64,000 nt of DNA from Trichopria drosophilae (taxonomy: Eukaryota > Arthropoda > Insecta > Hymenoptera > Diapriidae). The DNA lies in NCBI GenBank assembly GCA_030407085.1, contig CM059584.1, positions 60,093,501 through 60,157,500 of the forward strand, written 5' to 3'. The translations under genes and the position numbers were made by a program. The notes below the pieces were generated by a model that had not been told where the DNA came from, did not search any database, and was given only the letters and a program-made list of their open reading frames with translations. Below are positions 46,516 through 56,225 of this stretch, one piece after another; the first letter of the stretch is position 1, and every line of letters starts with the position of its first letter.

Positions 46516-48206
46516 CCCATTACGTACCAAACGGACGAAAAATTGTCGTTGACTTTGATGTTATTTTTTTTTATGAAAAAGAGAATTTAAAAAATCGGCA
46601 TAACCCATTTCTGATGTAAAATTTGTCGCTCATTCAGAATCTGTGGTCAAAATTTATTAATAATAAATATTGAAAAAGTTATAAACAATTAAAACAAACA
46701 AAACATGATTTTTCGAGAAAATATTGCTTTATAATCCTTGGCTTCGCATGGAAAATGTTATTGAATTGCCTTAAACGCATAAAATTTTGCGTCCATGGAC
46801 CCTCAGCTATAAGCTCATATAGTTACTTTTTCTAAATTTCAAAATGGCTGACGACAACATGGCGTGGAAGCCTAAAACAATGATCCATAAAATCACCATG
46901 GTGCCTGAAATTTTAAAAACAATTTAAATCGCTTCAAACTTGTTACTCGGGGGTGTTTGGGGTCGCTGATTACGAATTTGAAATCAGTTTTCGAAAATTC
47001 GAGATGGCGAAGCCAATATGGCGGACTAATTTTTTAAATTTGATGAAATCGTTTGAAAATTGTTACTCGGGAGTTTTTGGGGTCATTGATAACGAATTCG
47101 AAGTCAGTTTTAGAAATTTCAAAATGGCGGAGCCAACATGGCGGACTAACTTTTTGATATTTGATGAAATCGTTTGAAATTTGTTACTCGGGGGTTGTTG
47201 GGGTCACTGATTACGAATTTGAAGTCAGTTTTCGAGAATACAATTTTGAATTCGGAATTCAAACTGGCGGATGCGGTATGACGGTCAAATATTTTCAATA
47301 TTTTTCTATACAGAATACGTTTCTTAGCCGTCAAAAAATTTGTCCGTTGCCCGGCCCCTACCACTTGGCGGTAAACGTATAAAAGGGAGCCTTTTTCACT
47401 TTTTTAAAACTTTTTTTTACTTTTTTTTTACTTTTTTTTTAAATTTTTTAATTTTTATATTTCTTTTTACTTTTTACATTTTATATTATTTTTATTTTTT
47501 ACATTTTATATTTTGTTTTTTTACTTTTTACAATTTTGTGGTTTTAAAAAAAGATGATAATCTTTGATGCGTTAGTCCGCCATATTGGCTCCGCCATTTT
47601 GAATTTTCTAAAACTGACTTCGAATTTATAATCAATGACCCCAAAAACCCCCGAGTAACAAATTTCAAACGATTTCATCAAATTTCAAAAAATTAGTCCG
47701 CCATATTGGCTTCGCCATCTTGAATATTCGAAAACTGACTTCAAATTCGTAATCAGCGACCCCAAAAACCCCCGAGTAACAAGTTTGAAACGATTTAAAT
47801 TGATTTTAAAATTTCAGGCACCATAGTGATTTTATGGATCATTGTTTTAGGCTTCCACGCCATGTTGTCGCGCGCCATTTTGAAATTTAGAAAAAGTAAC
47901 TGTATGAGTTTATAGCTGAGGGTCAATGGACGCAAAATTTTATGCGTTTAAGGCAATTCAATGACATTTTCCATGCGAAGTCAAGGGTTATAAAGTAATA
48001 TTTTCTCGAAAAATCATGTTTTTTTTGTTTTAATTATTTATAACTTTTTCAATATTTATTATTAATACATTTTGACCACAGATTCTGAAAGAGCGATAAA
48101 TTTTACATCAGAAATGGGTTATGCCGATTTTTTTAATTCTCTTTTTCATACAAAAAAATAACATCAAAGTCAACGACAATTTTTCGTCCGTTTAGTACGT
48201 AATGGG
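46516..48206. mobile_element. piggyBac-like foldback element, 1.69 kb
   Basis: TTAA occurs directly outside both ends (46512-46515, 48207-48210). The ends CCCATTACGTAC are inverted complements, and the arms pair almost perfectly for the first ~45 bases and for about 300-400 bases overall. CCC ends with a TTAA target are the piggyBac signature. Near 46920-47230, three direct units of about 110 bases (TTGTTACTCGGG ... ATGGCGGACTAA) occur, with two inverted units at 47570-47800. The middle is T-rich. No transposase is present. The same units appear at 1-2130. Confidence 0.88.
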
Positions 48207-48209
48207 TTA

Positions 48210-48776
48210 ACTTACATTCATTCAGTGCAGACATGTACGCAAACGTACGATGCTCGGGATCTGTCCTCGGAATATCAGCCAGTACTGGCTGACGAAGGTT
48301 GCCATCGTTTCCGCGAATATTACCTGCGGTAAGATCTTCTTTGCGAATAGAGCGCAAATTGTCCACAACAATGGTGTCATTCTCCAATTCAAGATCACCG
48401 GTTCTAATGGACATCAAAAATAACAAACTTGAACCAACGAGTTAAAAATTTATCCGACTAACAAGTTACAAATAGATTTACCTCGCACTTCTTCGCAGTG
48501 ATCCAGAATGTCGATGTAGTTCGGGTCGTGTCTCAATCCACGCGATTTTAATACATCCCCCGTCATCATCGATGCTGTGTCACTTGGTTTCATGATTGTC
48601 ATAAACAGAGCACGAAATTGACGCGGATCGTCCACTATTATGTACCTCAAAAACTGTCGAAAATCGTGACATAGTCTTTCGTACGATTTTCGAGCCGCGG
48701 ATGCTAAAAATCGCGGACCAAAAACTCCACTAATGTACGGATGTGCAGTATTAATAAAATCAATGGAATTGCACAA
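48210..48776 (-). pseudogene. Polinton protein of unknown function, two open segments
   Basis: Segment 1 (48776-48483) encodes IDFINTAHPYISGVFGPRFL, then FRQFLRYIIVDDPRQFRALF and ILDHCEEVR; it is open upstream only for a few codons, with no clear ATG. Segment 2 (48425-48210) encodes RTGDLELENDTIVVDNLRSI, then LADIPRTDPEHRTFAYMSAL. CGAG/GTAAAT after segment 1 and TGTCCATTAG/A before segment 2 look like splice sites, but joining them shifts the frame by one. Either the intron call is wrong or an indel has occurred. No family was recognised. The piggyBac-like element cuts it on the left. Confidence 0.45.
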
Positions 48777-49683
48777 GACACTTCATAAATCGCTAGCCAT
48801 TTTTTTCGACCAAAAGAAATCACTACGATGTTACCACAACGAGAGCAAAACAAAATCTGACAAGCTCGGAGATGACAAAATCTTAAGCTTTGTTAAATTC
48901 GTATCAGTTTAGTTTACCATAAAGTAGATAACAGTCTGGCTTAATATGAAGTATTTACAAATAGGCCATTTTAGAAATATTTCGTTTTTTTCTACTGTAA
49001 ACAAATGAAGCTATTCATGGATTATTTTATTCTCGTGAACTTGAGTAATGCAAACATTGAAAATAAATATTTACTTTTCACTCTGAATGGATTTATTGTT
49101 GATTGTTCAAAATTTAATATAAAGTGCATTACTTTTTTATAAGAACGTAAATAATACGGGATGAAAGGTTCTCACGGGACCTAGTATGTGATAAATTTTC
49201 AAACAGCCATATACTTTTCTTATACCAGGTACAATGGACATATTCATACATATCTTTCAATAGGTATGTTATATCACATAATTTATAATAAACTTTCAAA
49301 CAGGAGAGGTAATATTTTTTCACACAATATAAATAAGTGCCCTATGCATACGGTTCTTTCAAATTGTTATCTCTCACTTACAACGTTTATTTCAAATAAA
49401 TAAAACCCCACCAGCGATTTTCACGTGATATGACGTAATTAAAACCCTTTTATGTGTTAACGGTAAATTATTTTATCGGTGTTATTTGCAATAAATTTTT
49501 AGATAATATTTATGATTTACTTCCCTCTCTTCATTACTTTGATTCAATCTAGACGCATAGAGACTCATTTCTGATCAGACATTTTTCATTCGTACTGCTA
49601 CAGTAGTGCCGCAAAGACCTAAGAGAGATAGAGAGACAAAAAAAGTGCAAGTCGTTCAGTAAAATAAGTGGGAAAAAATAAAA
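48777..49683. other. Divergent intergenic region of the Polinton
   Basis: 900 bases between minus-strand and plus-strand genes; the natural place for two promoters. Short low-complexity frames only. The stretch 49550-49683 before the next gene is less AT-rich and lacks a clear TATA box. Confidence 0.35.
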
Positions 49684-50490
49684 ATGGAAAACTTCGTCGA
49701 TATTCCGGAAGAGCTTCTTCAAGACTCTCAGATAATTACGGATGATTTTTTAAACGAACAAGTTGCGAGATTTATCGACAATTCAGTGTGCACTGATAAG
49801 AAAAAATCTTTATCGAAAAGAGTTCGAATGGCTCCTGCATCGTCGGCTGCCATGTCCAAATTTCCTCAAACCACGGCATTGCTCTTGGGTGCTATGTCCA
49901 CTGACAAAGCGATATACGTGGGGCTGGCGGCAAACCATAAAGGAAACTTCGTTCCAATAGTGAAATTGTTAAACAGTCAGAATTCTAACAATGGTTTTGT
50001 AATTGGCCCTAGCAGCTGGACAAAATTTACAGATAACGCTGAAAGTATTGGAGATTATTTTCTCGAAAGTGCCTTTTCAAAATCAACGTTAAGAGATGAA
50101 AAGAAAGAGTTCGGTGAGATCAAAGTTACGTTTACCACCTGCTATAATAAAAAAGCAGTTATCTTTGATAAGATTGTCCAGGATGATGATGCCAAAGAAA
50201 AGATAGAACTGAAGAAATATAAATCTGATTTGACAGCCGAAACATCTGCCACTGTACAGCAAAATAAGGATGACGAAGTGGCACTTGGAAAACAACATTT
50301 CACACCATCGATAGTCATGCAACGATCAACGTTTGATATTTTAAAAATTGTTACTCCTTGTGTCAATGAACATTTAATTCGTTTGAGTGACATTTGTGAC
50401 GATGTAAATAAGTGCAAAAATGTTGTGGTCGACGAAATTCGTCAATATTTGTTCACGATGAAGTTCCAAAGTCTTCTGCCTGATTTATGA
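49684..50490 (+). CDS. Intact Polinton frame, unknown function (possible PC4-like core)
   Basis: 268 codons from ATG 49684 (context AAAAATGG) to TGA 50488-50490, without lesions although neighbouring genes are broken. The N-terminus is acidic (ENFVDIPEELLQDSQIITDD). Basic linker KKKSLSKRVR follows. Residues about 78-150 alternate hydrophobic strands and polar turns: AIYVGLAANHKGNFVPIVKL, then GFVIGPSSWTKF and IGDYFLES. This faintly recalls the PC4/ssDNA-binding layout, in which strands are followed by a 'x-W-x-x-F/L' helix. The C-terminal third is helical and charged, ending VVDEIRQYLFTMKF. No catalytic motif, signal peptide or membrane helix. Family not recognised; the PC4 idea is weak. Confidence 0.6.
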   Translation: MENFVDIPEELLQDSQIITDDFLNEQVARFIDNSVCTDKKKSLSKRVRMAPASSAAMSKFPQTTALLLGAMSTDKAIYVGLAANHKGNFVPIVKLLNSQNSNNGFVIGPSSWTKFTDNAESIGDYFLESAFSKSTLRDEKKEFGEIKVTFTTCYNKKAVIFDKIVQDDDAKEKIELKKYKSDLTAETSATVQQNKDDEVALGKQHFTPSIVMQRSTFDILKIVTPCVNEHLIRLSDICDDVNKCKNVVVDEIRQYLFTMKFQSLLPDL

Positions 50491-51130
50491 ATTCGAAACA
50501 TTATATATGAAATTAAAGACAATTTAAGTGGAAATATCAAAACTAGACTCTCCGATTCATTTTCTATCTACTTGAATATTGTTATAAACGAATTAATTGC
50601 TTTTTATATGGATATTTTGATATGTCAAACGAAATTTTACTTAAAAAAAAAAAGAAAACATGTCATTTTCTAATAATTTACAATACATTATTTTGTAGAA
50701 TTTATATTTTAACGTGTTTGATTTATTTTATTCCTTAATCCTTTCCCGATTTATCGAGAATTTTAAAAAATATCTGTATTTAATTTCATCGCAGAAGTTT
50801 TCGAGGTACAAGTGATTTTGATTAGATGTTTGAATGTTTACGACGCTCTCGAGTTAGTCCAAACAAATTTCTAACGTGCTTGCCTTTGATAGAAAATGAG
50901 TTAACTTTTATATTTTTACGTATTCAAAAATGCTTTATTTTGCACGTAATCAAAATAAATGTTGGTCAATAATGAAGATGTAGCGGAATAACGAAATCGT
51001 CTTAAAACAATTTCGTTTATAAAGCTACTCTTAAAATGATCCGTGAGGTCATTCCGACTTCGAGCACGCTGATTGGTCCGACGTGGAAATAAACGGCGAG
51101 TTAAGGTTTTCGTTAGTTCCTTCACATTAC
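50491..51130. other. No recognisable gene
   Basis: AT-rich sequence after the unknown frame. The N-terminal half of the packaging ATPase would be expected in this part of the Polinton, but no Walker A (G-x-x-G-x-G-K-S/T) segment is visible in either strand. Confidence 0.35.
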
Positions 51131-53445
51131 TTATCGATGATTTGTTATTTAGCAGATTAATTTAAATACAAAGAAAATCTAAAGTTTGAGACAAGTAGGA
51201 TATTGGGACAAAAACAATAACAATAACAATGACAAGTTCATGCGTTCAAAGAAACAAACAATGAAACGAGACTCGAAATAATCGTTCGAATAATTTGCCT
51301 TAAAGCGTTGTTTACGCAAAATAGCGGAATGCGGTGATTGGCGCGGCTTTGTACACACCGCGCCTATATAAATCCGCGAGTTTCGCGATCGGCATTCATT
51401 CGGAACGAGGCAGAAGGATCACTTCCCCCACCAGACCTAAATCAACGACAACAGATCACCACCTGCAGGCGAGCAAGAATAGCATCCGATTGGGTTAGAA
51501 GGAGGTACGACATTCGAGTACGGCAGTTTCGGAATGTTTTGACGAAACACAAGTTCAAGACGCGACTACAGTTCCTAAGCCGATCTCCAACCGTTCATTT
51601 AACCAAAGGCGACTTCAATCAACAACGATACCATCGACTATATTAGGAACAAACTCATTCGTACCAGCCCTTTTCAGGGCTATTTCCTTTTTCTCTGCAG
51701 CTGATCTTTAAACAGTGTGAGATGCCGTTTCGGAGTCCTCTGAAGAAGCCCAAGTTTGAGACGTAATTACAGGTCTGAAGCCGATCTCCAACCGTTCAAT
51801 CAATCAGAGGCGACTTCGAGCAATAACCACTCCTTCGACTTCGAGATTCCGAATTAAAAAAGGAGAAAGAACTCGTGCATAACGTGGTTTGCTGATCACG
51901 AAGACGCACTCCAGATGTGACGCAACGGGTCTGCTGATCCGTGAGACTTTATCATCCGTTCCTGCCAAATTAACGACGACCAGGAAACAACATTGGGCGA
52001 CGGTCTGCTGACCGACGTATTCACCGGGAATACGAACATTGTCCGGAGAATCAAGTCTGTTCATTTAATCTCTCCGAGACAAGATCGCTCCATCTAGTTG
52101 ACATTTGTTCATTCATATCCGTGTTCAGTATGCGAGTTAAGAACCTCTATAAATCGCGAGCGGTACTTGATGAACAAAATTCGAGCAGCGGTTAGAGCGC
52201 GTTCGACTGCTCTCACGAGAAACGACGAAGTCATCCGATCTCATCAAGACGTCGCGATTCAAGTCGAAGTAACGCCGATATACATTCATCCTTTTCCCGA
52301 ATCGTTACACGAAGCCCTCGAAGTTAGTCCGGAATCTCAAAATCGTCGAGTCGTTTATATTCCCGATGGAGCTCCCGTTTGGAAAGTTAGTTTAATCCAC
52401 AAAGATTACTTTCGGGTTGTAAAATATTGTAACGAATCAACGTTGTCTCGCGACGATCCCCGGTTACGCCAATCCGATACGAACCAATTAAATGTTACGC
52501 GTACTTCTCCGGTTATTACTTAGTGACCAGCTCCGTCCGTCAAAAGTTATTTTGCACAATTTAATAAGCTTGATGTTGAAGCATTCGAACGTGTTAGAAA
52601 AGGCGCGAAAGAAATAAACGTAAGAAAATAAGATGCGAACAACGTTTGCGAAAAGTACAACAACATTGTTGTAGATGTTTAGTTTCTTTTCTTGTTTTAA
52701 TAATTAATATGATTTAATAAATAATAGTTAGATTGATTGCTTATGTTTATTATTGTCGAACACAAATCTTACTTGTTCCGAACACGTAATTAAATCTTGA
52801 TCGATTTTCCATTGTTTCAACTTTTCTTAAGTTCTTCACTTGGTTGTTTTCTTGCCGCATTGGACCAATAAAAAAAACAGCAACATTGGTGACCCCGAGT
52901 AGGAACAGTTTAAAAGACGGGTGAAAAGAACGTAAATTTAGAAGCGCAAAACGCGGACACAACACCGAATATCTCACCGCTTAACCAATCAGGTTCGTTT
53001 TTAAGCACGGATACCGGTACCGCTATAAATCGTATCGGAGTCATGTCCCTCCATTCTGGACCGATGATCCTGAGTTGTGGTTCGTTCACTTAGAACTGCA
53101 GTTCACTTATCTCAAATTACAAGCGAGGAAACGAAATACGCTCACCTTGTCTCTCATCTCGAGCACAGAGTAGCTGCTGAGGTGGTGGACATAATTCGGA
53201 ATCCATCATTATTAAATCGCTACACTATGTTAAAAAACGCGCTGATTCAAAGATTAGAAGTTTCAAAAGAAAGCAAATTTAGGACTTTGTTAAAACGGGA
53301 GGAAATAGGAGATAGAACACCTTCCGCATATCTCAGAAAATTAAAAACTTTAGCTGGAACGCCAACACCCACCGATCTTATACGTACCCTCTGGCTAAGT
53401 CGTCTCCCCGAAAACTTACAACCGATTTTGACAATAATCATATTA
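51131..53445 (+). mobile_element. Truncated gypsy-type element: LTR, PBS and partial gag
   Basis: A promoter-like TATATAAAT (about 51364) with ATTCATTCGG downstream lies in GC-richer sequence. The LTR appears to end with CAGCAACA at 52885, followed by the primer-binding-like TGGTGACCCCGAGTAGGA (52887). Gag follows from about 53050. The left LTR boundary was not found. The body stops at about 53445, where Polinton ATPase sequence resumes, so pol and the 3' LTR are absent. The frame at 52098-52523 within the LTR-like region has no recognised motif. Confidence 0.6.
53050..53445 (+). pseudogene. Gypsy Gag fragment
   Basis: Frame 1 (53053-53110) encodes FWTDDPELWFVHLELQF. After a one-base shift, frame 2 encodes ITSEETKYAHLVSHLEHRVA, then KNALIQRLEVSKESKFRTLL, EEIGDRTPSAYLRKLKTLAG and LIRTLWLSRLPENLQ. 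These are the capsid-region motifs of gypsy-type Gag from insects (W-F ... R-T-P-S-x-F/Y-L-R-x-L ... W-L-x-R-L-P). It then runs without a stop into Polinton ATPase sequence, creating a chimeric 185-codon frame at 53077-53634. Confidence 0.82.
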
Positions 53446-53704
53446 CATTTTTTCTTAATGAAAGAAAACTGTATCGTTTTGTTTAAAAATCCTCGAGACC
53501 GCGCGCAATTTCAGCATCTCGCACGACAAGTATATCCTGAAAATTTAAAATTTCTGCAAGAAGCATATCGAGATGATGCAACTTCTAATCCACAGTTATC
53601 TTCTTTTGGACCTCAAGCAATCGACACCGGATGATTTCAGATTTCGTACTTGTATATTTCCTGATGATAAACCGCAAATTGCGTACGTACCGAAACGTCG
53701 GTAA
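53446..53704 (+). pseudogene. Polinton packaging ATPase, C-terminal end
   Basis: CIVLFKNPRDRAQFQHLARQ, then VYPENLKFLQEAYRDAT-like sequence, is the C-terminal portion of the FtsK/HerA-type packaging ATPase of Polintons (I-V-L-F-K-N-P-R-D is a strong family signature). A frameshift near 53596 moves the rest to another frame, DDFRFRTCIFPDDKPQIAYV, which ends at TAA 53702-53704. The Walker A and B regions are missing, replaced by the gypsy fragment. In an intact element the ATPase pumps DNA into the capsid. Confidence 0.85.
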
Positions 53705-53762
53705 ACATATCTAATCATCATCATTATCATATATGGCTTTCAGTACGTTGTAAACCACGAAG

Positions 53763-55175
53763 ATGAACGTATCGAGACGCATGCATAAACACAATACATT
53801 GGCGAACGGACGAAACCTTGGAAAGCATTCAAGTAAAGAAGTTTTTGAAGAAAGTGCAAGTACTCGTGCTGCGAAAACGTCGTGTTTCTCTTTCGTAAAA
53901 AAGTATCTCGCGTTGTTACATGCACTTTGTCATGCTTACAAAAGACAGAGAGCGGCTTTATTAAAGACGGCTGATCGAAAACTTATAAAACGTATCTGCG
54001 AATGTGCACTTAATGTATTGTATGGCGTCATTTCATTAAAACCGCGTAAGAAAACATTACTTGGAAAATATAAAAACATACTACGTAATCTTGCATTGTC
54101 GACAAGAAGTAGGGCTATCAGAAAAACACGCGATCGCACCCATATCAATATTACCACTTGGAAACGGAAAAAAACTCTCCTTTTGCAGAAAGGTGGAAAT
54201 TTGTTACCAATTTTATTGGCTCCAATAGTCGGTGCTGTTTTCTCCAAATCTCAGTTCTGGTCAGGAATAAGGTCTGGTATGAAGCACGCAAAGAAAATGA
54301 TCCTTGTTCCTGAAAATGAAGTACCTACAAATGGTGAAATAAAAACTGTGAAAACACCCGGAGCGGTGCTTTCAAGATTGGACGAGGAACTGTCAAATAT
54401 TCTCCACGATGAAAATAACGGATCTTTCAACGATCGTAATTATACAATAAAAATCAAAGACAGAGAAGCTGCTAGGATTTTCGATCCAGGTAGAAAACTC
54501 GCAAGATATATACAAACGCTTCAAGGTTACTTACATTTTTTTTCCAAAAATCTGTACGATGAAAAAGAAATAAACGATAAGACTACGAAAAATAATAATA
54601 GTAACAGCGAAGATGCTCCAAGTATGAAACGAGAGGAACAATATCAACGAGATGATACTCGGCGTGAGAACGACTCATCAAAAGCGGAATCAAACAAAAA
54701 TCGTAAAGATATCCCACCTTCTATTTCTATCCTTGAAATAGTTAAAAGTGTTCCAGTTTCGTACAGATTGAAAGCCTTGAAATTGATGAATCATCTGCAA
54801 CGCTCGAAACGTATATCATGGGATAACGAAGGTGTCGTTAATATAGACGGTTATGATATTATAGGATCCGATATCGTCCAACTCGTCAACGATGCAGCAC
54901 GCTCGCGAAAATATGTAAATCCAGTTGATCGCGAAGACTTTATTCATGCACTTCGGGCAGATCGTCTTCCCACACGTTCCATCGGTAATAAAAACTTTTG
55001 GAAACTTACTGCTACCCCGCGATTTGTTAAAAAATCTCGAGAGATTGTAAATGCAGCGAGATTTGGAAAGAAAAATTTGGCCGAAAATATTAACAACAAC
55101 GACGTCGACTACGACGACGAAGAACGAGAAGAAGCTAACAAGAGCCAGATTGAATGGCTGGGTCTCGAAATGTAA
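53763..55175 (+). CDS. Intact Polinton frame: two conserved Polinton segments in one protein
   Basis: 470 codons from ATG 53763 to TAA 55173-55175, no lesions. Residues about 45-160 hold ICECALNVLYGVISLKPRKK, a basic stretch, and LLLQKGGNLLPILLAPIVGA. That pattern (CEC-x-x-N-V/I-L ... Q-K-G-G, then a hydrophobic run) recurs, as I recall, in small proteins of animal Polintons and adintoviruses. The GG could be a capsid-protease cleavage site. Residues about 330-430 (VPVSYRLKALKLMNHLQRSK ... ISWDNEGVVNIDGYDIIGSD) recall a second uncharacterised Polinton protein with the W-D-x-x-G-x-x-x-x-x-G-x-x-I-x-G-S pattern. A Lys/Asp/Asn-rich linker separates them and the C-terminus is acidic. A virion or DNA-condensing role is a guess. 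Confidence 0.65.
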   Translation: MNVSRRMHKHNTLANGRNLGKHSSKEVFEESASTRAAKTSCFSFVKKYLALLHALCHAYKRQRAALLKTADRKLIKRICECALNVLYGVISLKPRKKTLLGKYKNILRNLALSTRSRAIRKTRDRTHINITTWKRKKTLLLQKGGNLLPILLAPIVGAVFSKSQFWSGIRSGMKHAKKMILVPENEVPTNGEIKTVKTPGAVLSRLDEELSNILHDENNGSFNDRNYTIKIKDREAARIFDPGRKLARYIQTLQGYLHFFSKNLYDEKEINDKTTKNNNSNSEDAPSMKREEQYQRDDTRRENDSSKAESNKNRKDIPPSISILEIVKSVPVSYRLKALKLMNHLQRSKRISWDNEGVVNIDGYDIIGSDIVQLVNDAARSRKYVNPVDREDFIHALRADRLPTRSIGNKNFWKLTATPRFVKKSREIVNAARFGKKNLAENINNNDVDYDDEEREEANKSQIEWLGLEM

Positions 55176-56081
55176 TCGCAGTGTAACCGCCTTTTTCATA
55201 GAAATAAATTACAATGGTCAATTAAATGAAATTAAATGAGTTCGGCTAAATCGCCTCGAGTTCAAGTACTGCGACGGCAGTTATAAAACGTACGACTTTT
55301 GGTCGTGCGCCGAATGGTATCGATCAGCACGTTGTCGATCGAAATCAAACTTTCTCGTCGGTCGTCCACAGCGATCGAATTACCATCCTTCATAAAAAAA
55401 TATTATTTTCTTAAAGTGAATTTCGGAAATAAAATTTTCAAACATTTAATTATTCCGATCTATATATTTGAACTTATTTATCTCTAATTCTCCGAGAGAC
55501 TATTTATTTACATTTGATAGTCAACAATCGACTTTATATCTTCAACGACTGATTTTAAGTATTTTACTTTTTACTAACGAAATAATGAAATCATATTTAT
55601 TCTATTTATTTAAATTCTCACACTATTCTCACGCTAATGAAATATTATTACATAATATCATGCAATGTTTCATATTTATTTTATTATTTCTTTTGTTCAT
55701 CATTCAGTGACTTAAACTGAGCACGTTCTTTTACATACTCGTATTCTTTAGTTCGACGCAGTTACAAAACGTACGACTTGTTGTCGTGCGCCGGATGGTA
55801 TCGATCAGCACGTTGTCTATCGAAATCAAACTTTCTCGTCGGTCGTCAACAGCTATCGAATTAGCATCCTTCCCGGATTTTATCACGGCACTGACTCGAC
55901 TCTCAAAAATGAAAAATGCAATTAAAATGAATAAAAGGAAAATTAGTCTGAATTAACGAACAGATACGAGGACGAATAAGGACACAATGCATACACAAAG
56001 AAAAAAAAATTGAAGCCTATTTAATCAATTATTATTTATTTACAGCTTTAATAAAATATAAACAAATAAAAAAAATCAATT
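55176..56081. other. Polinton region with a direct ~125-bp duplication
   Basis: 55275-55393 and 55757-55873 are direct copies (both contain TGGTATCGATCAGCACGTTG and AAATCAAACTTTCTCGTCGG). AT-rich sequence lies between. A frame reading YKTYDFWSCAEWYRSARC runs through the first copy; it may be the remnant of a coding segment but I cannot name it. Confidence 0.5.
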
Positions 56082-56225
56082 ATGGCCCGATATTCGCGAA
56101 ACCGAAGGAAAAATAGCCGGTACTTACAAAATCGCTCTCTTTCGCTCGCTCGCACGTTTTCCTTCCTTCGAGGGATCGTAGGCTGCAGCCAAGGGGCGCT
56201 CGTAATCCAAATCGGACGCCAATAG
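56082..56225 (+). pseudogene. Start of an Arg-rich Polinton protein, interrupted by gypsy
   Basis: ATG 56082 opens MARYSRNRRKNSRYLQNRS, a basic N-terminus like the small DNA-binding or minor virion proteins of Polintons. From about 56136 the sequence is gypsy LTR and the frame stops at 56223-56225. The Lys-rich frame at 58322-58501 could be its separated C-terminal half. The assignment rests only on composition. Confidence 0.4.

Noticed and set aside
51338..52523. Frames of 102 and 141 codons upstream of the gypsy primer-binding site
   Set aside because: They lie in what looks like an LTR, have no recognised motif, and are not supported as genes. Kept only as part of the mobile element.
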